DNA of 64,000 bases from Paenibacillus borealis (GCF_000758665.1 NZ_CP009285.1:5146001-5210000); one strand, 5' to 3'; positions 25,220 through 34,679 are shown, numbered from the stretch's first letter. The notes: generated from the sequence alone by a model not told the origin. Numbers and translations are program-made.

Positions 25220-26551
25220 CTATGAGCGCACGACACCCTTCTCCCGCGCTTCACGCAGCCATCTAGGATACTCATTGAACAGGCGGTCATATAAATCCTC
25301 ATCACTGACCTCGTCGAGATCATCCAGCGCGAAGAAGTCGGCGTTGTCCACATAGCGGCCCTGCAGATCATCCAGTTCACGCAGCACACCATAATCGGCG
25401 TTGCCTAGCCCGACAAATTGCCAGAAGATGTTATGCTTTGAGCTTTGGATCAGCAGCTTCGAGATCTTCGGTGTCTCGTAAATCCCGCCGTCACTGAAGA
25501 ACACAATGTAAGCGGGCAGCGCGCCCGGCTCTTCCTTCGTGTACTTCTTGATAATATCAGCCATGACAACCGGCTCATTATTGCCGATACCCAGTCCTCC
25601 GAACATCTTCGGCCCCGGGTATGTTCTCTTCACATAATCCTCGTACCCGTGCTCATCTACACTTGGCATACGCTTGCTCTTGGTCGCGAAGAACCAGACA
25701 TCCAGCCTCCCGTCGTCATCCATGCTGGCCGCTACGGCCAGGATCCGCTCGAATGCCCGCTGGACAACACCCTTCGCATACAGCCCGGACATGGAACCCG
25801 ATGCATCGAACACAACAGCTACCCGGGCTTTCTCCTGTTCCAGATTCTTCTTGCGCAGCGAGATCCCGACCTTCTGCTTCAGCAGGTCTATCTTCGTTAA
25901 GTTCAGCGGGGGCCGGGAAGCCGTTTCCTGCGCCATGCTCCCCTGGGCTCCGCTATATGTAGCAGCAGCTTCCGTGTGACCCTGCATAACTGCAGTCTCT
26001 GTCTTACTGCTGTTCTCCGCCTCTTCATCCTCCACTTCGACTCCGTGAGCTTCAGCCAGCGGCTTCAGGCCGCCGTGAAATCCCCGGCCGACGGCTCTCA
26101 GCTTGAAGACTTCACCGTGACGGTATAACTCTGCCAGCACCAGCGAGGTCTCGGCATTACTCTCATTAATCTCATACACCAGCTCCGTGTTGGCCGCAGC
26201 CGCACTGATTCTGCAGCCCCTGACATCGGCAAAAGTCCCCGGCCCGTCCAGTGTGGCCGCGAAGACACATTTATCAACGGCGGATTGCCGCAGCGCATGC
26301 AGGTTAATCGCGAACTCACCGCTGTACTTGTCGATCGCATTGAACTCTACGATCCGCTTGGGATCAGCAGGCTGGTTGTAAAAGATAAAATAATCATCAG
26401 ACATAACCTTGCCGTTCTCCCCGACCATGAAGCAGCTGATATCCAGCTCCGCCGGCGAACTGCTGCAGGAGATCTTCACCGTTGCCAACGGCGAGGCTTC
26501 ATCCAGCTTGGCATTAGAGCCGGTGACCAGCTTAATGATATTCAGATTCAT
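25220..26551 (-). CDS. TerD-VWA domain protein
   Basis: 443 residues from ATG 26551 (AAGGGAGAG upstream; an upstream in-frame start at 26599 lacks an RBS). Residues 1-170 are a TerD-like beta-sandwich (LVTGSNAKLDEASPLATVKISC; YFIFYNQPADPKRIVEFNAIDKYSGEFAINL; NAETSLVLAELYRHGEVFKLRAVGRGFHGGL). An acidic, low-complexity linker follows, then a von Willebrand A domain with the MIDAS motif DASGSMSGLY and FFSDGG. TerD proteins bind calcium and occur in tellurite/stress clusters; VWA domains mediate metal-dependent protein contacts. No other ter gene is nearby, so it stands alone. Cytoplasmic; role unknown. Confidence 0.88.
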   Translation of the reverse strand: MNLNIIKLVTGSNAKLDEASPLATVKISCSSSPAELDISCFMVGENGKVMSDDYFIFYNQPADPKRIVEFNAIDKYSGEFAINLHALRQSAVDKCVFAATLDGPGTFADVRGCRISAAAANTELVYEINESNAETSLVLAELYRHGEVFKLRAVGRGFHGGLKPLAEAHGVEVEDEEAENSSKTETAVMQGHTEAAATYSGAQGSMAQETASRPPLNLTKIDLLKQKVGISLRKKNLEQEKARVAVVFDASGSMSGLYAKGVVQRAFERILAVAASMDDDGRLDVWFFATKSKRMPSVDEHGYEDYVKRTYPGPKMFGGLGIGNNEPVVMADIIKKYTKEEPGALPAYIVFFSDGGIYETPKISKLLIQSSKHNIFWQFVGLGNADYGVLRELDDLQGRYVDNADFFALDDLDEVSDEDLYDRLFNEYPRWLREAREKGVVRS

Positions 26552-26613
26552 GAATGCACTCTCCCTTACTTTCACAATGTATAATAGATGATTGCACAAT
26601 TCCGCTACTTAGC

Positions 26614-26655
26614 AAAAAGGAGCAGACAACTCCCTGATGAGGATATGTCTGCTCC
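26614..26655 (-). terminator. Terminator of the L25 gene
   Basis: GGAGCAGACA and TGTCTGCTCC form a 10-bp perfect stem; the minus strand continues TTTTTGC. Confidence 0.85.
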
Positions 26656-26753
26656 CGGTTAATCAAGCTTATGATCCGCATATCTCCCGGACTTAACGGG
26701 CTACTATGTGCTATGCGGCTTGTCCAATAAACTGGACTATATATACGGATATG

Positions 26754-27368
26754 TTACTCTTCTGCCTTGCCTTCATCGGCCGCTTCTGCCGCTGCTGGTT
26801 CAGCAGCATCTGTATCCGCCGGCTCTTCAAGGACAAGCGGTGGTGAGATCCGCACGATCAGCGTATCTTCAGGGGTAAGGATCTCCCAGCCTTCATGCTT
26901 CGGCAGATCAGAGACCAGTAATTGATCACCGATATCCAGGCCGCTGATATCCACTTCGAAGGATGCGGTCAGCTTGTCGGGCAAGGTACGGATATCCAGC
27001 TCGTACAGTTCAACCTGCTGAACACCGCCGTTCTTGACACCGGCAGGATCACCGATGAAGTGGAAGGCTACCTTGGTATCCAGTTCTGCCTTCATGTCAA
27101 TCTGCTGCAAGTCTACATGGAGCAAGGCACGTGACAACGGCTGGCGCTGCACTTCCTGAATAACCGCATTTTTGGAGCCTGAACCGGGGAATTCCACTTT
27201 CAGGATGGCCCGCGGGTTTTTGCCGAGAATCTCATTGAGTGATTTGGCTTCTGCTGTGAAGGACTGGGTATCTGAACCTGCACCGTAGACGACGACCGGT
27301 ACAAGGCCTTTGCTGCGCTGGGAAGCGGTAGAGCCGGATCTTTCTGTCAAGCGTACTGTGGTATTCAT
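26754..27368 (-). CDS. rplY: 50S ribosomal protein L25, long CTC type
   Basis: 204 residues: N-terminal 5S-rRNA-binding L25 beta-barrel (NTTVRLTERSGSTASQRSKGLVPVVVYGAGS) and the C-terminal TL5/CTC domain (VQQVELYELDIRTLPDKLTASFEVDISGLDIGDQLLVSDL), ending in an acidic Ala/Glu tail. In Bacillus the orthologue Ctc is a general-stress protein that joins ribosomes under stress. ATG 27368 follows AGGAGGAATATC. The message begins from a strong sigma-A promoter about 215 nt upstream, giving an unusually long leader. Confidence 0.95.
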   Translation of the reverse strand: MNTTVRLTERSGSTASQRSKGLVPVVVYGAGSDTQSFTAEAKSLNEILGKNPRAILKVEFPGSGSKNAVIQEVQRQPLSRALLHVDLQQIDMKAELDTKVAFHFIGDPAGVKNGGVQQVELYELDIRTLPDKLTASFEVDISGLDIGDQLLVSDLPKHEGWEILTPEDTLIVRISPPLVLEEPADTDAAEPAAAEAADEGKAEE

Positions 27369-27591
27369 GATATTCCTCCTAAAGGTTTTTTAGCGGTGCA
27401 TACTTCCAAGGGCTGCTTCTGATTCTGAACAAAGCAGGCTTGCAAGCATCCGCCAAGTGGTGTCAGCATAGCTGTGAGTGATGGTGCTTCGTACAATACT
27501 GCCTCGTTGCTTAGGTAATAAAAAACAAGACCAATTAGATGTCTTAAGTCTAATCAGTCTCTTATTAACCATATTTACCTGCTGTGGAATC

Positions 27592-27620
27592 AGTATAGCA
27601 CTGGGAAGTAGGCAAGTCAA
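27592..27620 (-). promoter_or_regulatory. Sigma-A promoter of rplY with a long leader
   Basis: Minus strand TTGACT (27615-27620), 17-bp spacer, TATACT (27592-27597). Transcription from about 27585 leaves a leader of about 215 nt before rplY. It holds an open frame of about 60 codons (MVNKRLIRLKTSNWS..., stop at 27390) and a small AAGAC/GTCTT hairpin followed by GTTTTTT near 27530, which could be an attenuator. Confidence 0.65.
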
Positions 27621-27660
27621 AATAGGTGGATATTCAATTTAAATCCATATTTAATATAAA

Positions 27661-28626
27661 TTATACTAAATGACAGGCTACAAAATGGCCTGCGCCAGCG
27701 TCCCGGAATAGTGGAATTTCCGACTTGCAGACCTCTACGGCAAAAGGGCAGCGCGTATGAAATTTGCAGCCGGACGGCGGATTCGCCGGGCTTGGAATAT
27801 CGCCCTTCAGCACGATCCGCTCCCGCTTAAGCCGGGGGATTGGCACGGGTACAGCTGACAGCAGCGCCTTCGTATACGGATGCAGCGGATGCAGGAACAG
27901 CTCGTCCCTGGAGGCTGTCTCCACCATCGATCCCAGATACATCACGCCTATTCTGGAGCATAAATGCTCCACTACGCTCAGATCATGGGAAATGAACAGA
28001 TAGGTAAGGCCTTTGCTCTGCTGCAGCTTGCTGAACAGATTGATAATCTGCGCCTGAATAGATACATCGAGCGCCGACACCGGCTCATCCGCAATAATCA
28101 GCTCCGGATTCAGGATTAGCGCCCGGGCAATGCCGATCCGCTGGCGCTGTCCGCCGGAGAATTCATGCGGGAAGCGGTCGATATGATAGGAAGATAAGCC
28201 GCAGGCCGCCATTGCCTCCAGCACCAGATCCCGCACATCTGCCTTACTGCACAATCCATGGTCCAGCAGAGCTTCGCCTATAGCGTCGCCGACTCTTACC
28301 CGCGGGTTGAGCGCGCTGTACGGGTCCTGGAAGATCAGCTGCATCTGCGGCCGGATCAGGCGCATGTCCGCAGCGGACAGACTGTGGATATCCACTCCCT
28401 TGAACTTTACCTCACCGTCCGTTTTATCCGTCAGCCGCAGCACCGTACGTCCCACGGTGCTCTTACCGCTGCCGGATTCACCCACCAGGCCGAAGGTCTC
28501 ACCCGGCTGGAGCGTGATGCTGATGTCGTCCACCGCCTTCACATATCCCACCGTGCGGCCCAGCAGACCTTGTTTAACCGGGAAGTACTTCTTCAGAGAT
28601 TTAACTTCCAGCAGCGGTTCAGACAT
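27661..28626 (-). CDS. oppF: Oligopeptide ABC transporter ATP-binding protein OppF
   Basis: 321 residues from ATG 28626 (AGGAGG 9 nt upstream). Walker A GESGSGKST, signature SGGQRQRIGIARAL, Walker B LIIADEPVSALDVS, and the C-terminal oligopeptide-transporter extension RCPFAVEVCKSEIPLF, whose cysteines fit a [4Fe-4S]-like site seen in Opp/Dpp ATPases. It pairs with OppD to energise peptide uptake. Last gene of oppABCDF, overlapping oppD by 8 bp. No clear terminator follows. Confidence 0.93.
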   Translation of the reverse strand: MSEPLLEVKSLKKYFPVKQGLLGRTVGYVKAVDDISITLQPGETFGLVGESGSGKSTVGRTVLRLTDKTDGEVKFKGVDIHSLSAADMRLIRPQMQLIFQDPYSALNPRVRVGDAIGEALLDHGLCSKADVRDLVLEAMAACGLSSYHIDRFPHEFSGGQRQRIGIARALILNPELIIADEPVSALDVSIQAQIINLFSKLQQSKGLTYLFISHDLSVVEHLCSRIGVMYLGSMVETASRDELFLHPLHPYTKALLSAVPVPIPRLKRERIVLKGDIPSPANPPSGCKFHTRCPFAVEVCKSEIPLFRDAGAGHFVACHLV

Positions 28627-29602
28627 ACACTTCCGCCTCCTCATACAACCAGCAGGCTACCTTCTGCCCGCTTCCGGTTTCCTGCAGCTGCGGCTGGCGG
28701 GTGCGGCAGACGTCCATGCAATGTCCGCACCGGTCATGGAAGTAGCACGAAGGCTCAAGAGCAAGCGGACTGGGCACCTGGCCGGGAATGGAATAGAGTT
28801 CCTCCAGGCGCTGGCCCATCACCGGCTTCGATTTCAGCAGCCCCCTCGTATACGGGTGCTTGGGATTCTGGAACAGCTCCACCACACCACCCTCTTCAAC
28901 GATCTGGCCGGAGTACATGACGATGACATAATCGGCCATCTCGGCCACTACGCCAAGATCATGGGTAATCAGCAGAATAGACATACCCGAGTCCTCTTTG
29001 AATCCGCGCAGCAGATCAAGGATTTGCGCCTGAATCGTCACATCCAGTGCGGTCGTTGGCTCGTCGGCGATCAACAACTTGGGGCCGCAGGAGATTGCGA
29101 TAGCAATCATGATCCGCTGCAGCATGCCTCCGCTCAGCTCGTGGGGATAGCTGTCCATAATCTGTTCCGGACGGGAAATCCCCACCTGGGTGATCAGTTC
29201 AATAGCCTGTGCCCGGGCTTGCTTCTTGTTCATTCTGAGATGTACGGTAAGCGGCTCCATGATCTGCTCGCCGATCTTCATGACCGGATTGAGCGACGAC
29301 ATCGGTTCCTGAAAGATCATGGCGATCTCGTTGCCGCGGATGCTGCGCAGCGTATTTTTGTCGAGCCGGAGTAAATCTTCTCCACGGAAATTTATACTGC
29401 CGCCGGCAACCTTACCTCCGGGCTCCTCCACCAGTCCCATAACCGACATCGCGGTAACGCTTTTGCCGCAGCCGGATTCACCGACAATGCAGACGGTCTC
29501 GCCTTCACGGATACTGAAGCTTACCTCATCAACCGCGGTCACCTTCCCGTCCTCTGTGAAGAACACGGTGCTTAGACGGTCTATATTCATTAAAGGCTCC
29601 AT
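28619..29602 (-). CDS. oppD: Oligopeptide ABC transporter ATP-binding protein OppD
   Basis: 327 residues from ATG 29602 (AGGTGG upstream; GTG 29614 is an alternative). Walker [11 protein letters not shown]-loop [14 protein letters not shown], signature [15 protein letters not shown], Walker [15 protein letters not shown], and the C-terminal [20 protein letters not shown] cysteine cluster of the peptide-transporter ATPases. It lies directly after oppC with only about a dozen bases between and overlaps oppF. Forms the heterodimeric ATPase with OppF. Confidence 0.93.
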   Translation of the reverse strand: MEPLMNIDRLSTVFFTEDGKVTAVDEVSFSIREGETVCIVGESGCGKSVTAMSVMGLVEEPGGKVAGGSINFRGEDLLRLDKNTLRSIRGNEIAMIFQEPMSSLNPVMKIGEQIMEPLTVHLRMNKKQARAQAIELITQVGISRPEQIMDSYPHELSGGMLQRIMIAIAISCGPKLLIADEPTTALDVTIQAQILDLLRGFKEDSGMSILLITHDLGVVAEMADYVIVMYSGQIVEEGGVVELFQNPKHPYTRGLLKSKPVMGQRLEELYSIPGQVPSPLALEPSCYFHDRCGHCMDVCRTRQPQLQETGSGQKVACWLYEEAEVYV

Positions 29603-29614
29603 CGTTATGGCCAC

Positions 29615-30538
29615 CTACCTCTTCTGTTTAGGATCAAGCACGTCTCTGAGGCCGTCACCAAAGATATTAATTGCAATAACCGTGGCAAAAATCGATAACC
29701 CCGGCGGAATCCACAGCCATGGCCGGTCCTGGAAATCGAGGATATTATTCGCCGCATCAATCATGTTCCCCCAGGTCGGCGTAGGCGGCATAACGCCCAG
29801 CCCGAAGAAGCTGAGCACCGATTCACTGAGAATCGCACCGCCGATATTCAGCGTTGCCATGACGATCAGCAGCGGTACAATATTCGGCAGCAGATGGCCA
29901 AACAGCTTCCTGCGGTCGCGCAGACCCAGCACTACAGCGGCCTGCATGAATTCCCGTTCCCGCAGGCTGAGCATCTGTCCCCGTACCATCCGCGCCAGCC
30001 CCGGCCAGTTCACCATGCTCAGCATGAGCATGACGATGTACATCCGGTAATCCGTCGGAATCTTCCATTCCGAGAGCAGTGCACCGAAGATGAACAGCAG
30101 CGGAAGGCCGGGAATGGTCATCAGCAGATCGGCGATCCGCATAATGATCTGGTCCAGCAGACCGCCGTAATATCCGGCAACCGCACCGAGCAGCGCTCCA
30201 AGGAATACAGACAGCACCATTGAAGCCAGACCCACCGTAAGAGAGATACGCCCGGCCTGCATGACCCGGGTTAAGATATCCCGTCCCAGCGCATCTGTCC
30301 CCAGCCAATGCTTCAGATTCGGAGCCTTGTTCATCATCGCCATATTGATTTTGTTATCCGTATACGGCGAGAAGAACGGGCCGATGAAACATAACACAAA
30401 CATAAATAAGACCACCGCGAAGCCCGCCACTGCCAGCTTGTTGTGCAGAAGCCTCCGCAGGGATTGCCGGAACAGGGAAGATTTCCTCAGGTTAGCCCGT
30501 GGTCCCGTTATTTCGCTTAATCTGCTGTCAGCTGCCAC
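29615..30538 (-). CDS. oppC: Oligopeptide ABC transporter permease OppC
   Basis: 307 residues starting at GTG 30538 behind GGGGGAGGATCTT. The OppC_N segment (RQSLRRLLHNKLAVAGFAVVLFMFVLCFIGPFFSPY) precedes a binding-protein-dependent permease domain with the EAA loop REREFMQAAVVLGLRDRRKLFGHLLPNIVPLL. WLGTDALGRDILTRVMQAGRISLTVG is the hallmark OppC/DppC segment. It follows oppB by 15 bp. Confidence 0.94.
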   Translation of the reverse strand: MAADSRLSEITGPRANLRKSSLFRQSLRRLLHNKLAVAGFAVVLFMFVLCFIGPFFSPYTDNKINMAMMNKAPNLKHWLGTDALGRDILTRVMQAGRISLTVGLASMVLSVFLGALLGAVAGYYGGLLDQIIMRIADLLMTIPGLPLLFIFGALLSEWKIPTDYRMYIVMLMLSMVNWPGLARMVRGQMLSLREREFMQAAVVLGLRDRRKLFGHLLPNIVPLLIVMATLNIGGAILSESVLSFFGLGVMPPTPTWGNMIDAANNILDFQDRPWLWIPPGLSIFATVIAINIFGDGLRDVLDPKQKR

Positions 30539-30553
30539 AAGATCCTCCCCCTT

Positions 30554-31507
30554 CTATAACCGGACACGCGGATCAGCCACCCGGTACAGGATATCCGAGA
30601 GCAGTGTTCCGATTACGGTCAGAATAGCCAGAAACATCGTGAAGCCCATCAGCAGAGGGTAATCTCTTAGCCCGAAGGACTTCATATACAATTGGCCGAT
30701 GCCCGGCCAGTTAAAAATCTGCTCGATAATAATCGAACCCCCGAACAGTGCGGGCAGCTCGAAGCCGACCAGAGTGATCGCAGGCAGCAGCGCATTGCGC
30801 AGTGCATGGGTGAACAGCACCTTCCGCTCCTTCAGCCCTTTGGCTCTGGCCGTACGGATATAGTCCTGCTTGAGCACGTCGATCATATTGCTGCGGAAGT
30901 AACGGGTTAATGAACCCAGCCCAAGCAGTGTCATGACGATGACCGGGAGGGTCATATGATGCACCACTTCTTTGAAATAGGCGAACCCGGTAGCATTGCT
31001 GCCTGTAGTCATCATCCCGCCCGGCGGCAGCCATTTCAGGTCTACGGCCAGAATCTTGATCAGAAACAGGCCGATGAAGAACGACGGCAGCGACATCGCC
31101 GCGAAGATCGCAACCATCACCAGCGTGTCGAACCAGGAGTATTGCTTATAGGCGGAAATGACGCCGATGATCACTGCGATCAGCCAGGTGAGGAATGTAG
31201 AGACCGCCGCCAGCAAAAAAGAATTCCAGATATAATCACCAAACAGCTGAAGCACTGGCTTCTGCTGGGCAAGTGAATATCCGAAATCCCCGTGAAAAGC
31301 ATTCTTCATCCATGTCCCGTAGCGTTCCAGCACCGGCTTGTTCAGGCCGTAAATCTCCCGCAGCTCCGCTTTACGTTCTGCAGTCAGCTTAATATTTCCG
31401 GTAATGAAATCACCCGGGGTAAGGGCATACAGGCAGAAAATCAGCAGTGATGCGGCAAACAGGATGATCAGCATATACAGCATTCTTTTGGTCAGATAAG
31501 TGCTCAT
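30554..31507 (-). CDS. oppB: Oligopeptide ABC transporter permease OppB
   Basis: 317 residues from ATG 31507 (AAGGAGCC 6 nt upstream; the upstream ATG at 31528 sits inside a hairpin). Six membrane segments; EAA loop DYIRTARAKGLKERKVLFTHALRNALLPAITL; C-terminal LLMGFTMFLAILTVIGTLLSDILYRVADPRVRL, typical of OppB/DppB. It is separated from oppA by a strong intercistronic hairpin. Confidence 0.94.
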   Translation of the reverse strand: MSTYLTKRMLYMLIILFAASLLIFCLYALTPGDFITGNIKLTAERKAELREIYGLNKPVLERYGTWMKNAFHGDFGYSLAQQKPVLQLFGDYIWNSFLLAAVSTFLTWLIAVIIGVISAYKQYSWFDTLVMVAIFAAMSLPSFFIGLFLIKILAVDLKWLPPGGMMTTGSNATGFAYFKEVVHHMTLPVIVMTLLGLGSLTRYFRSNMIDVLKQDYIRTARAKGLKERKVLFTHALRNALLPAITLVGFELPALFGGSIIIEQIFNWPGIGQLYMKSFGLRDYPLLMGFTMFLAILTVIGTLLSDILYRVADPRVRL

Positions 31508-31527
31508 GATCGGCTCCTTAGGATTCA

Positions 31528-31565
31528 TCCCCTGCCTGCCTCTTAAATAACAGGCAGGCAGGGGA
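31528..31565 (-). other. Strong intercistronic hairpin between oppA and oppB
   Basis: A 14-bp perfect stem, TCCCCTGCCTGCCT with AGGCAGGCAGGGGA, around a 10-nt loop, 11 bp after the oppA stop. No U-run follows in either direction, so it looks like an mRNA-stabilising or processing structure that raises oppA over oppBCDF rather than a full terminator. Confidence 0.7.
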
Positions 31566-31576
31566 CAAACTATTCA

Positions 31577-33346
31577 TTATTTCAGAGTCCAGTTCGGCAG
31601 GCTGCCGGCAAGACCGATGAACGGGCTGACCGAAAGATTCTCGATGCGGCCGTTATAGGCGTACACCGTTTTTTTGTAATTGGTGAAAATAATCGGCAGT
31701 TCATCGTTGAACAGCTGATACAGCTCTTTATAGACTGCTTTGCGCTGTTCAATATCGGTGGTCGCCAGCGCTTTGTTATACAGCTCCACGAATTTCGGAT
31801 TCTCATAATCGGTGATTTCGCCGTCGAAGAACTGCATGAAGCCGTCCGCCGGATCCGTCAGCATGCTGGTGGAGTAGGATACGAGATCGTAATCGCCGCT
31901 CTCCGTCTTGGAGACCAGCGAGTTGAAGTCGGCGAAGATCTCCGGCTGGAAGTCGATGCCTAGCGCAGCGAAGTTCTCTTTGGCCACCGCGATGAAAATA
32001 TCCGAGTTCTTGCTCTTACTCGCCAGATAATGAATGCTCAGCGGCTTCCCGTCCTTCTCGCGGATACCGCCCGCCCCAACGGTCCAGCCTGCTTCATCCA
32101 GCAGCTTGTTTGCTTGTGCCGGATCATATTTGTAAGGATTAATCCCTTCATCCGTATACGACCAGGAGATCGGCGAAGCCGGAATGTTGGCCACAGCACC
32201 CGCGCCTTCAGCTGCGTCTACATAGATGCTCTGCCGGTCCAGTCCATAGGCAATTGCCTGTCTGACCCGCTTATCCTTCAGCTGTTCATGCTTCAGGTTA
32301 ACCTGCATGTAGCCGTAAGTGCTCGGAGTATAAGGAAGAATGTTCACATATCCCAGCTCTTTCAGTTTCGAGATATTCTCTTCTGTAGCCGGGAAGGAAG
32401 CGTAATCCACCTCACCCGTTTCAAGGAACTGCCAGGCATCGCCGGTCGTTGTTTTGTAGATGAAATGTTCGGTCTTCGGCTTGCCTTTAAAGTAGTTCTC
32501 ATTGGCTACGAGACGGACCTCTTGTCCGGGAATGAATTTCTCCAGTGTATAAGGGCCGTCGCCAAGCGGCTTCTCATGCAGCTTCTTGATGTACTCCAGC
32601 TGGCCGAACTTATAGTCCTTGCCATAATAAGCCTTCGACAGGACATTGGAGCCGAGAGTCACCAGTGCTGTAGCATTGGGCTGTTCCAGGGTAACCGAGA
32701 TCGTCTGCGGATCAATGACTTTAATGCCTTCTATAGTTTCTGCAGTTCCGGCTTTGTAAGCTTCGCCGCCTTTCACCTTCAGCGATGGAAGTGATGAGCC
32801 TCCGTCATAGGCTTTGTCGTACTGGATCGTCCAGGTGAACGCCACATCATCCGCAGTGAGCGGTGAGCCGTCGCTGAACTTCAGGTCTTTGCGCAGGTGG
32901 AACGTATATGTAAGCTGATCCTCCGACACATCCCAGCTCTCGGCAAGCTCCGGAGTTGGCACACCCTTGTCATCCACCGTCACCAGAGACGCATAGAGCA
33001 ATGAGGATACATTGCCGTCATAGCCGCTCTCCTGGAAGTAAGGGGTGAACGCACCGCTCGGATCGGTAAGACCGACGATGATCGTATCGGTGCGCTTCTG
33101 GGCAACTGCAGGCAGCTTGGTCAGATCGGTTGCTGTAAAAGGCTCACTAAGCGCACCGGCAGGCACAACCGCCGGGGATGCCGGTGCTTCCGTACCGCCA
33201 GCCGCTGCACCCGGATCTGCTGTTGCTGCCGTGTTTGCCGGGGTATCCGTGGATGCCGCATCCGTGTTGCCGTTCTCCGAGCAGGCCGACAGCAGCAGTG
33301 AACCTGCAATCAGCAATGAGGATAATAAAAGCGTACTTTTTCTCAT
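31577..33346 (-). CDS. oppA: Oligopeptide-binding lipoprotein OppA
   Basis: 589 residues: signal peptide and lipobox (LIAGSLLLSACSENG), a Thr/Ala/Pro-rich linker, then a family 5 peptide-binding protein (YASLVTVDDKGVPTPELAESWDVSEDQLTYTFHLRKDLKFSDGSPLTADDVAFTW is the SBP_bac_5 signature region; later KRVRQAIAYGLDRQ and YNKALATTD). It captures peptides or nickel-like ligands for OppBCDF; oligopeptides are the default reading. A good sigma-A promoter lies 80-108 bp upstream of the ATG. Confidence 0.94.
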   Translation of the reverse strand: MRKSTLLLSSLLIAGSLLLSACSENGNTDAASTDTPANTAATADPGAAAGGTEAPASPAVVPAGALSEPFTATDLTKLPAVAQKRTDTIIVGLTDPSGAFTPYFQESGYDGNVSSLLYASLVTVDDKGVPTPELAESWDVSEDQLTYTFHLRKDLKFSDGSPLTADDVAFTWTIQYDKAYDGGSSLPSLKVKGGEAYKAGTAETIEGIKVIDPQTISVTLEQPNATALVTLGSNVLSKAYYGKDYKFGQLEYIKKLHEKPLGDGPYTLEKFIPGQEVRLVANENYFKGKPKTEHFIYKTTTGDAWQFLETGEVDYASFPATEENISKLKELGYVNILPYTPSTYGYMQVNLKHEQLKDKRVRQAIAYGLDRQSIYVDAAEGAGAVANIPASPISWSYTDEGINPYKYDPAQANKLLDEAGWTVGAGGIREKDGKPLSIHYLASKSKNSDIFIAVAKENFAALGIDFQPEIFADFNSLVSKTESGDYDLVSYSTSMLTDPADGFMQFFDGEITDYENPKFVELYNKALATTDIEQRKAVYKELYQLFNDELPIIFTNYKKTVYAYNGRIENLSVSPFIGLAGSLPNWTLK

Positions 33347-33425
33347 AAAATCATCTCTTTTCTCTCCATTTTATAAATGCTAACAATTCCTACCCACTAA
33401 GTATGAATAAAGACCGATAGTTCAC

Positions 33426-33454
33426 ATTATAGAAAGTAAAAGTTGTTCTGTAAA
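33426..33454 (-). promoter_or_regulatory. Sigma-A promoter of the opp operon
   Basis: Minus strand TTTACA, 17-bp spacer, TATAAT (33426-33431). The predicted transcript starts near 33419, about 70 nt before oppA. Confidence 0.75.
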
Positions 33455-33508
33455 GAGAGAACTTGAAATTAATTCTTCACAAACAGAAAATTATTGGGTG
33501 ATCGCAGC

Positions 33509-33549
33509 AAAAAAGCCAAAATCTTCTCCTTAACAGGAAGACTTTGGCT
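33509..33549 (-). terminator. Terminator of the ArsR-like gene
   Basis: AGCCAAA-TCTTC pairs with GAAGA-TTTGGCT (one internal mismatch), followed on the minus strand by TTTTTTG. It separates the regulator gene from opp, so opp uses its own promoter. Confidence 0.85.
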
Positions 33550-33565
33550 CTGGCCAGGTAAGAAT

Positions 33566-34468
33566 TTATTTCAAATAAGCAAACAGCTGCTCATTCATCT
33601 GCTGAATACCCTCCAGCCGCAGACTGTAAGAGGTGACGTTCTCCCCTTCGATATAAGCATTCAGCAGACCGGCACTCCGGAGACTGGAGATATGATCATG
33701 GACAATTCCCTTGGACAGGCCCGCCTGCCTGGCAATTTCCGTGAAGGATTTACGCTCCCCGCCCAGCGACTTCAGAATCTTTAGCCGGCTCTTCTCGCCC
33801 AAACTGCGGAGCGTACGGTGCATGGACGGCGGAATTTCTTCTTCCGGGACCGGGATTCTTGCAGCATAGTGACATATCGTAAGCGGGCCAAAATTATATA
33901 TAATATTGATCGGCTGGAAGTGAAACTGCGGGATCAGCACGAGCTTGCGCAGACCCTCATCCGGCATGAAATAGAATCCGTTTGTAGTCTTGTTTACAAA
34001 TTCGGCAACCGGGCTGCCAGCCAGCACCTGTCTCCGTTCCTCCGCATGCTGCTGCAGTCTCACCATGATATCTGGATTACAGCGGCTGAAGTACTGGCTG
34101 TTCCACTCCGACAGCAGGAAGACCATGCGGCTGCGGTACTGCTCCATCTGTACAGGAAATATACTGACATGACCTGCGAGCGTCTCGTACATCTCTCCTA
34201 CGGATAAGCCTGCCAGCCAATCCAGCATACTGTCCACACTTTCTTTGTCCGGACACAGATAGATCAGCAGATTAAGCAGCTTCCAGTCATTGTCGAGATC
34301 TGTCTGCTCCAGTGCATCCAGCAGCCCGGGGCTTAAGCCGCGTGATACTTCTGCAGCCCAGGGAGTACCCAGATCTATTTTTTTACTGCCCTTCTTGCAT
34401 ATAAACGTATGTATGCTGCTGATTAATTCATATACCGGCTGAAAATGAACCTCAACCTCGTAATTCAT
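33566..34468 (-). CDS. ArsR-like winged-helix regulator (DUF5937 N-terminal)
   Basis: 300 residues. The first 200 form a helical domain of the DUF5937 kind (MNYEVEVHFQPVYELISSIHTFI; FSRCNPDIMVRLQQHAEERR); the C-terminus is an ArsR-type winged helix (LRSLGEKSRLKILKSLGGERKSFTEIARQAGLSKGIVHDHISSLRSAGLL). No metal-binding cysteine motif is visible, so it is probably not a metal sensor. ATG 34468 follows AGGAGGAATAGCC. It lies on the same strand upstream of opp but is terminated separately; regulating opp is possible, not shown. Confidence 0.85.
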   Translation of the reverse strand: MNYEVEVHFQPVYELISSIHTFICKKGSKKIDLGTPWAAEVSRGLSPGLLDALEQTDLDNDWKLLNLLIYLCPDKESVDSMLDWLAGLSVGEMYETLAGHVSIFPVQMEQYRSRMVFLLSEWNSQYFSRCNPDIMVRLQQHAEERRQVLAGSPVAEFVNKTTNGFYFMPDEGLRKLVLIPQFHFQPINIIYNFGPLTICHYAARIPVPEEEIPPSMHRTLRSLGEKSRLKILKSLGGERKSFTEIARQAGLSKGIVHDHISSLRSAGLLNAYIEGENVTSYSLRLEGIQQMNEQLFAYLK

Positions 34469-34679
34469 GGCTATTCCTCCTGATGCAACTTCTATTCGTT
34501 ACAGCGTTAGTGCCTTAATCTTAGGGCATCGGGAAGCCAATGCGCAAGTCATTCCGATTTTACTGACCACTTATGTAACATACATGTTATATTCTTGGTA
34601 TCCGGGCCCGGCCATTTCTCGCTTTTTGCCGGGGAGAGTAGTAAAATAAAGGGAATATACCGGAATGGAGTGAAGAAAC

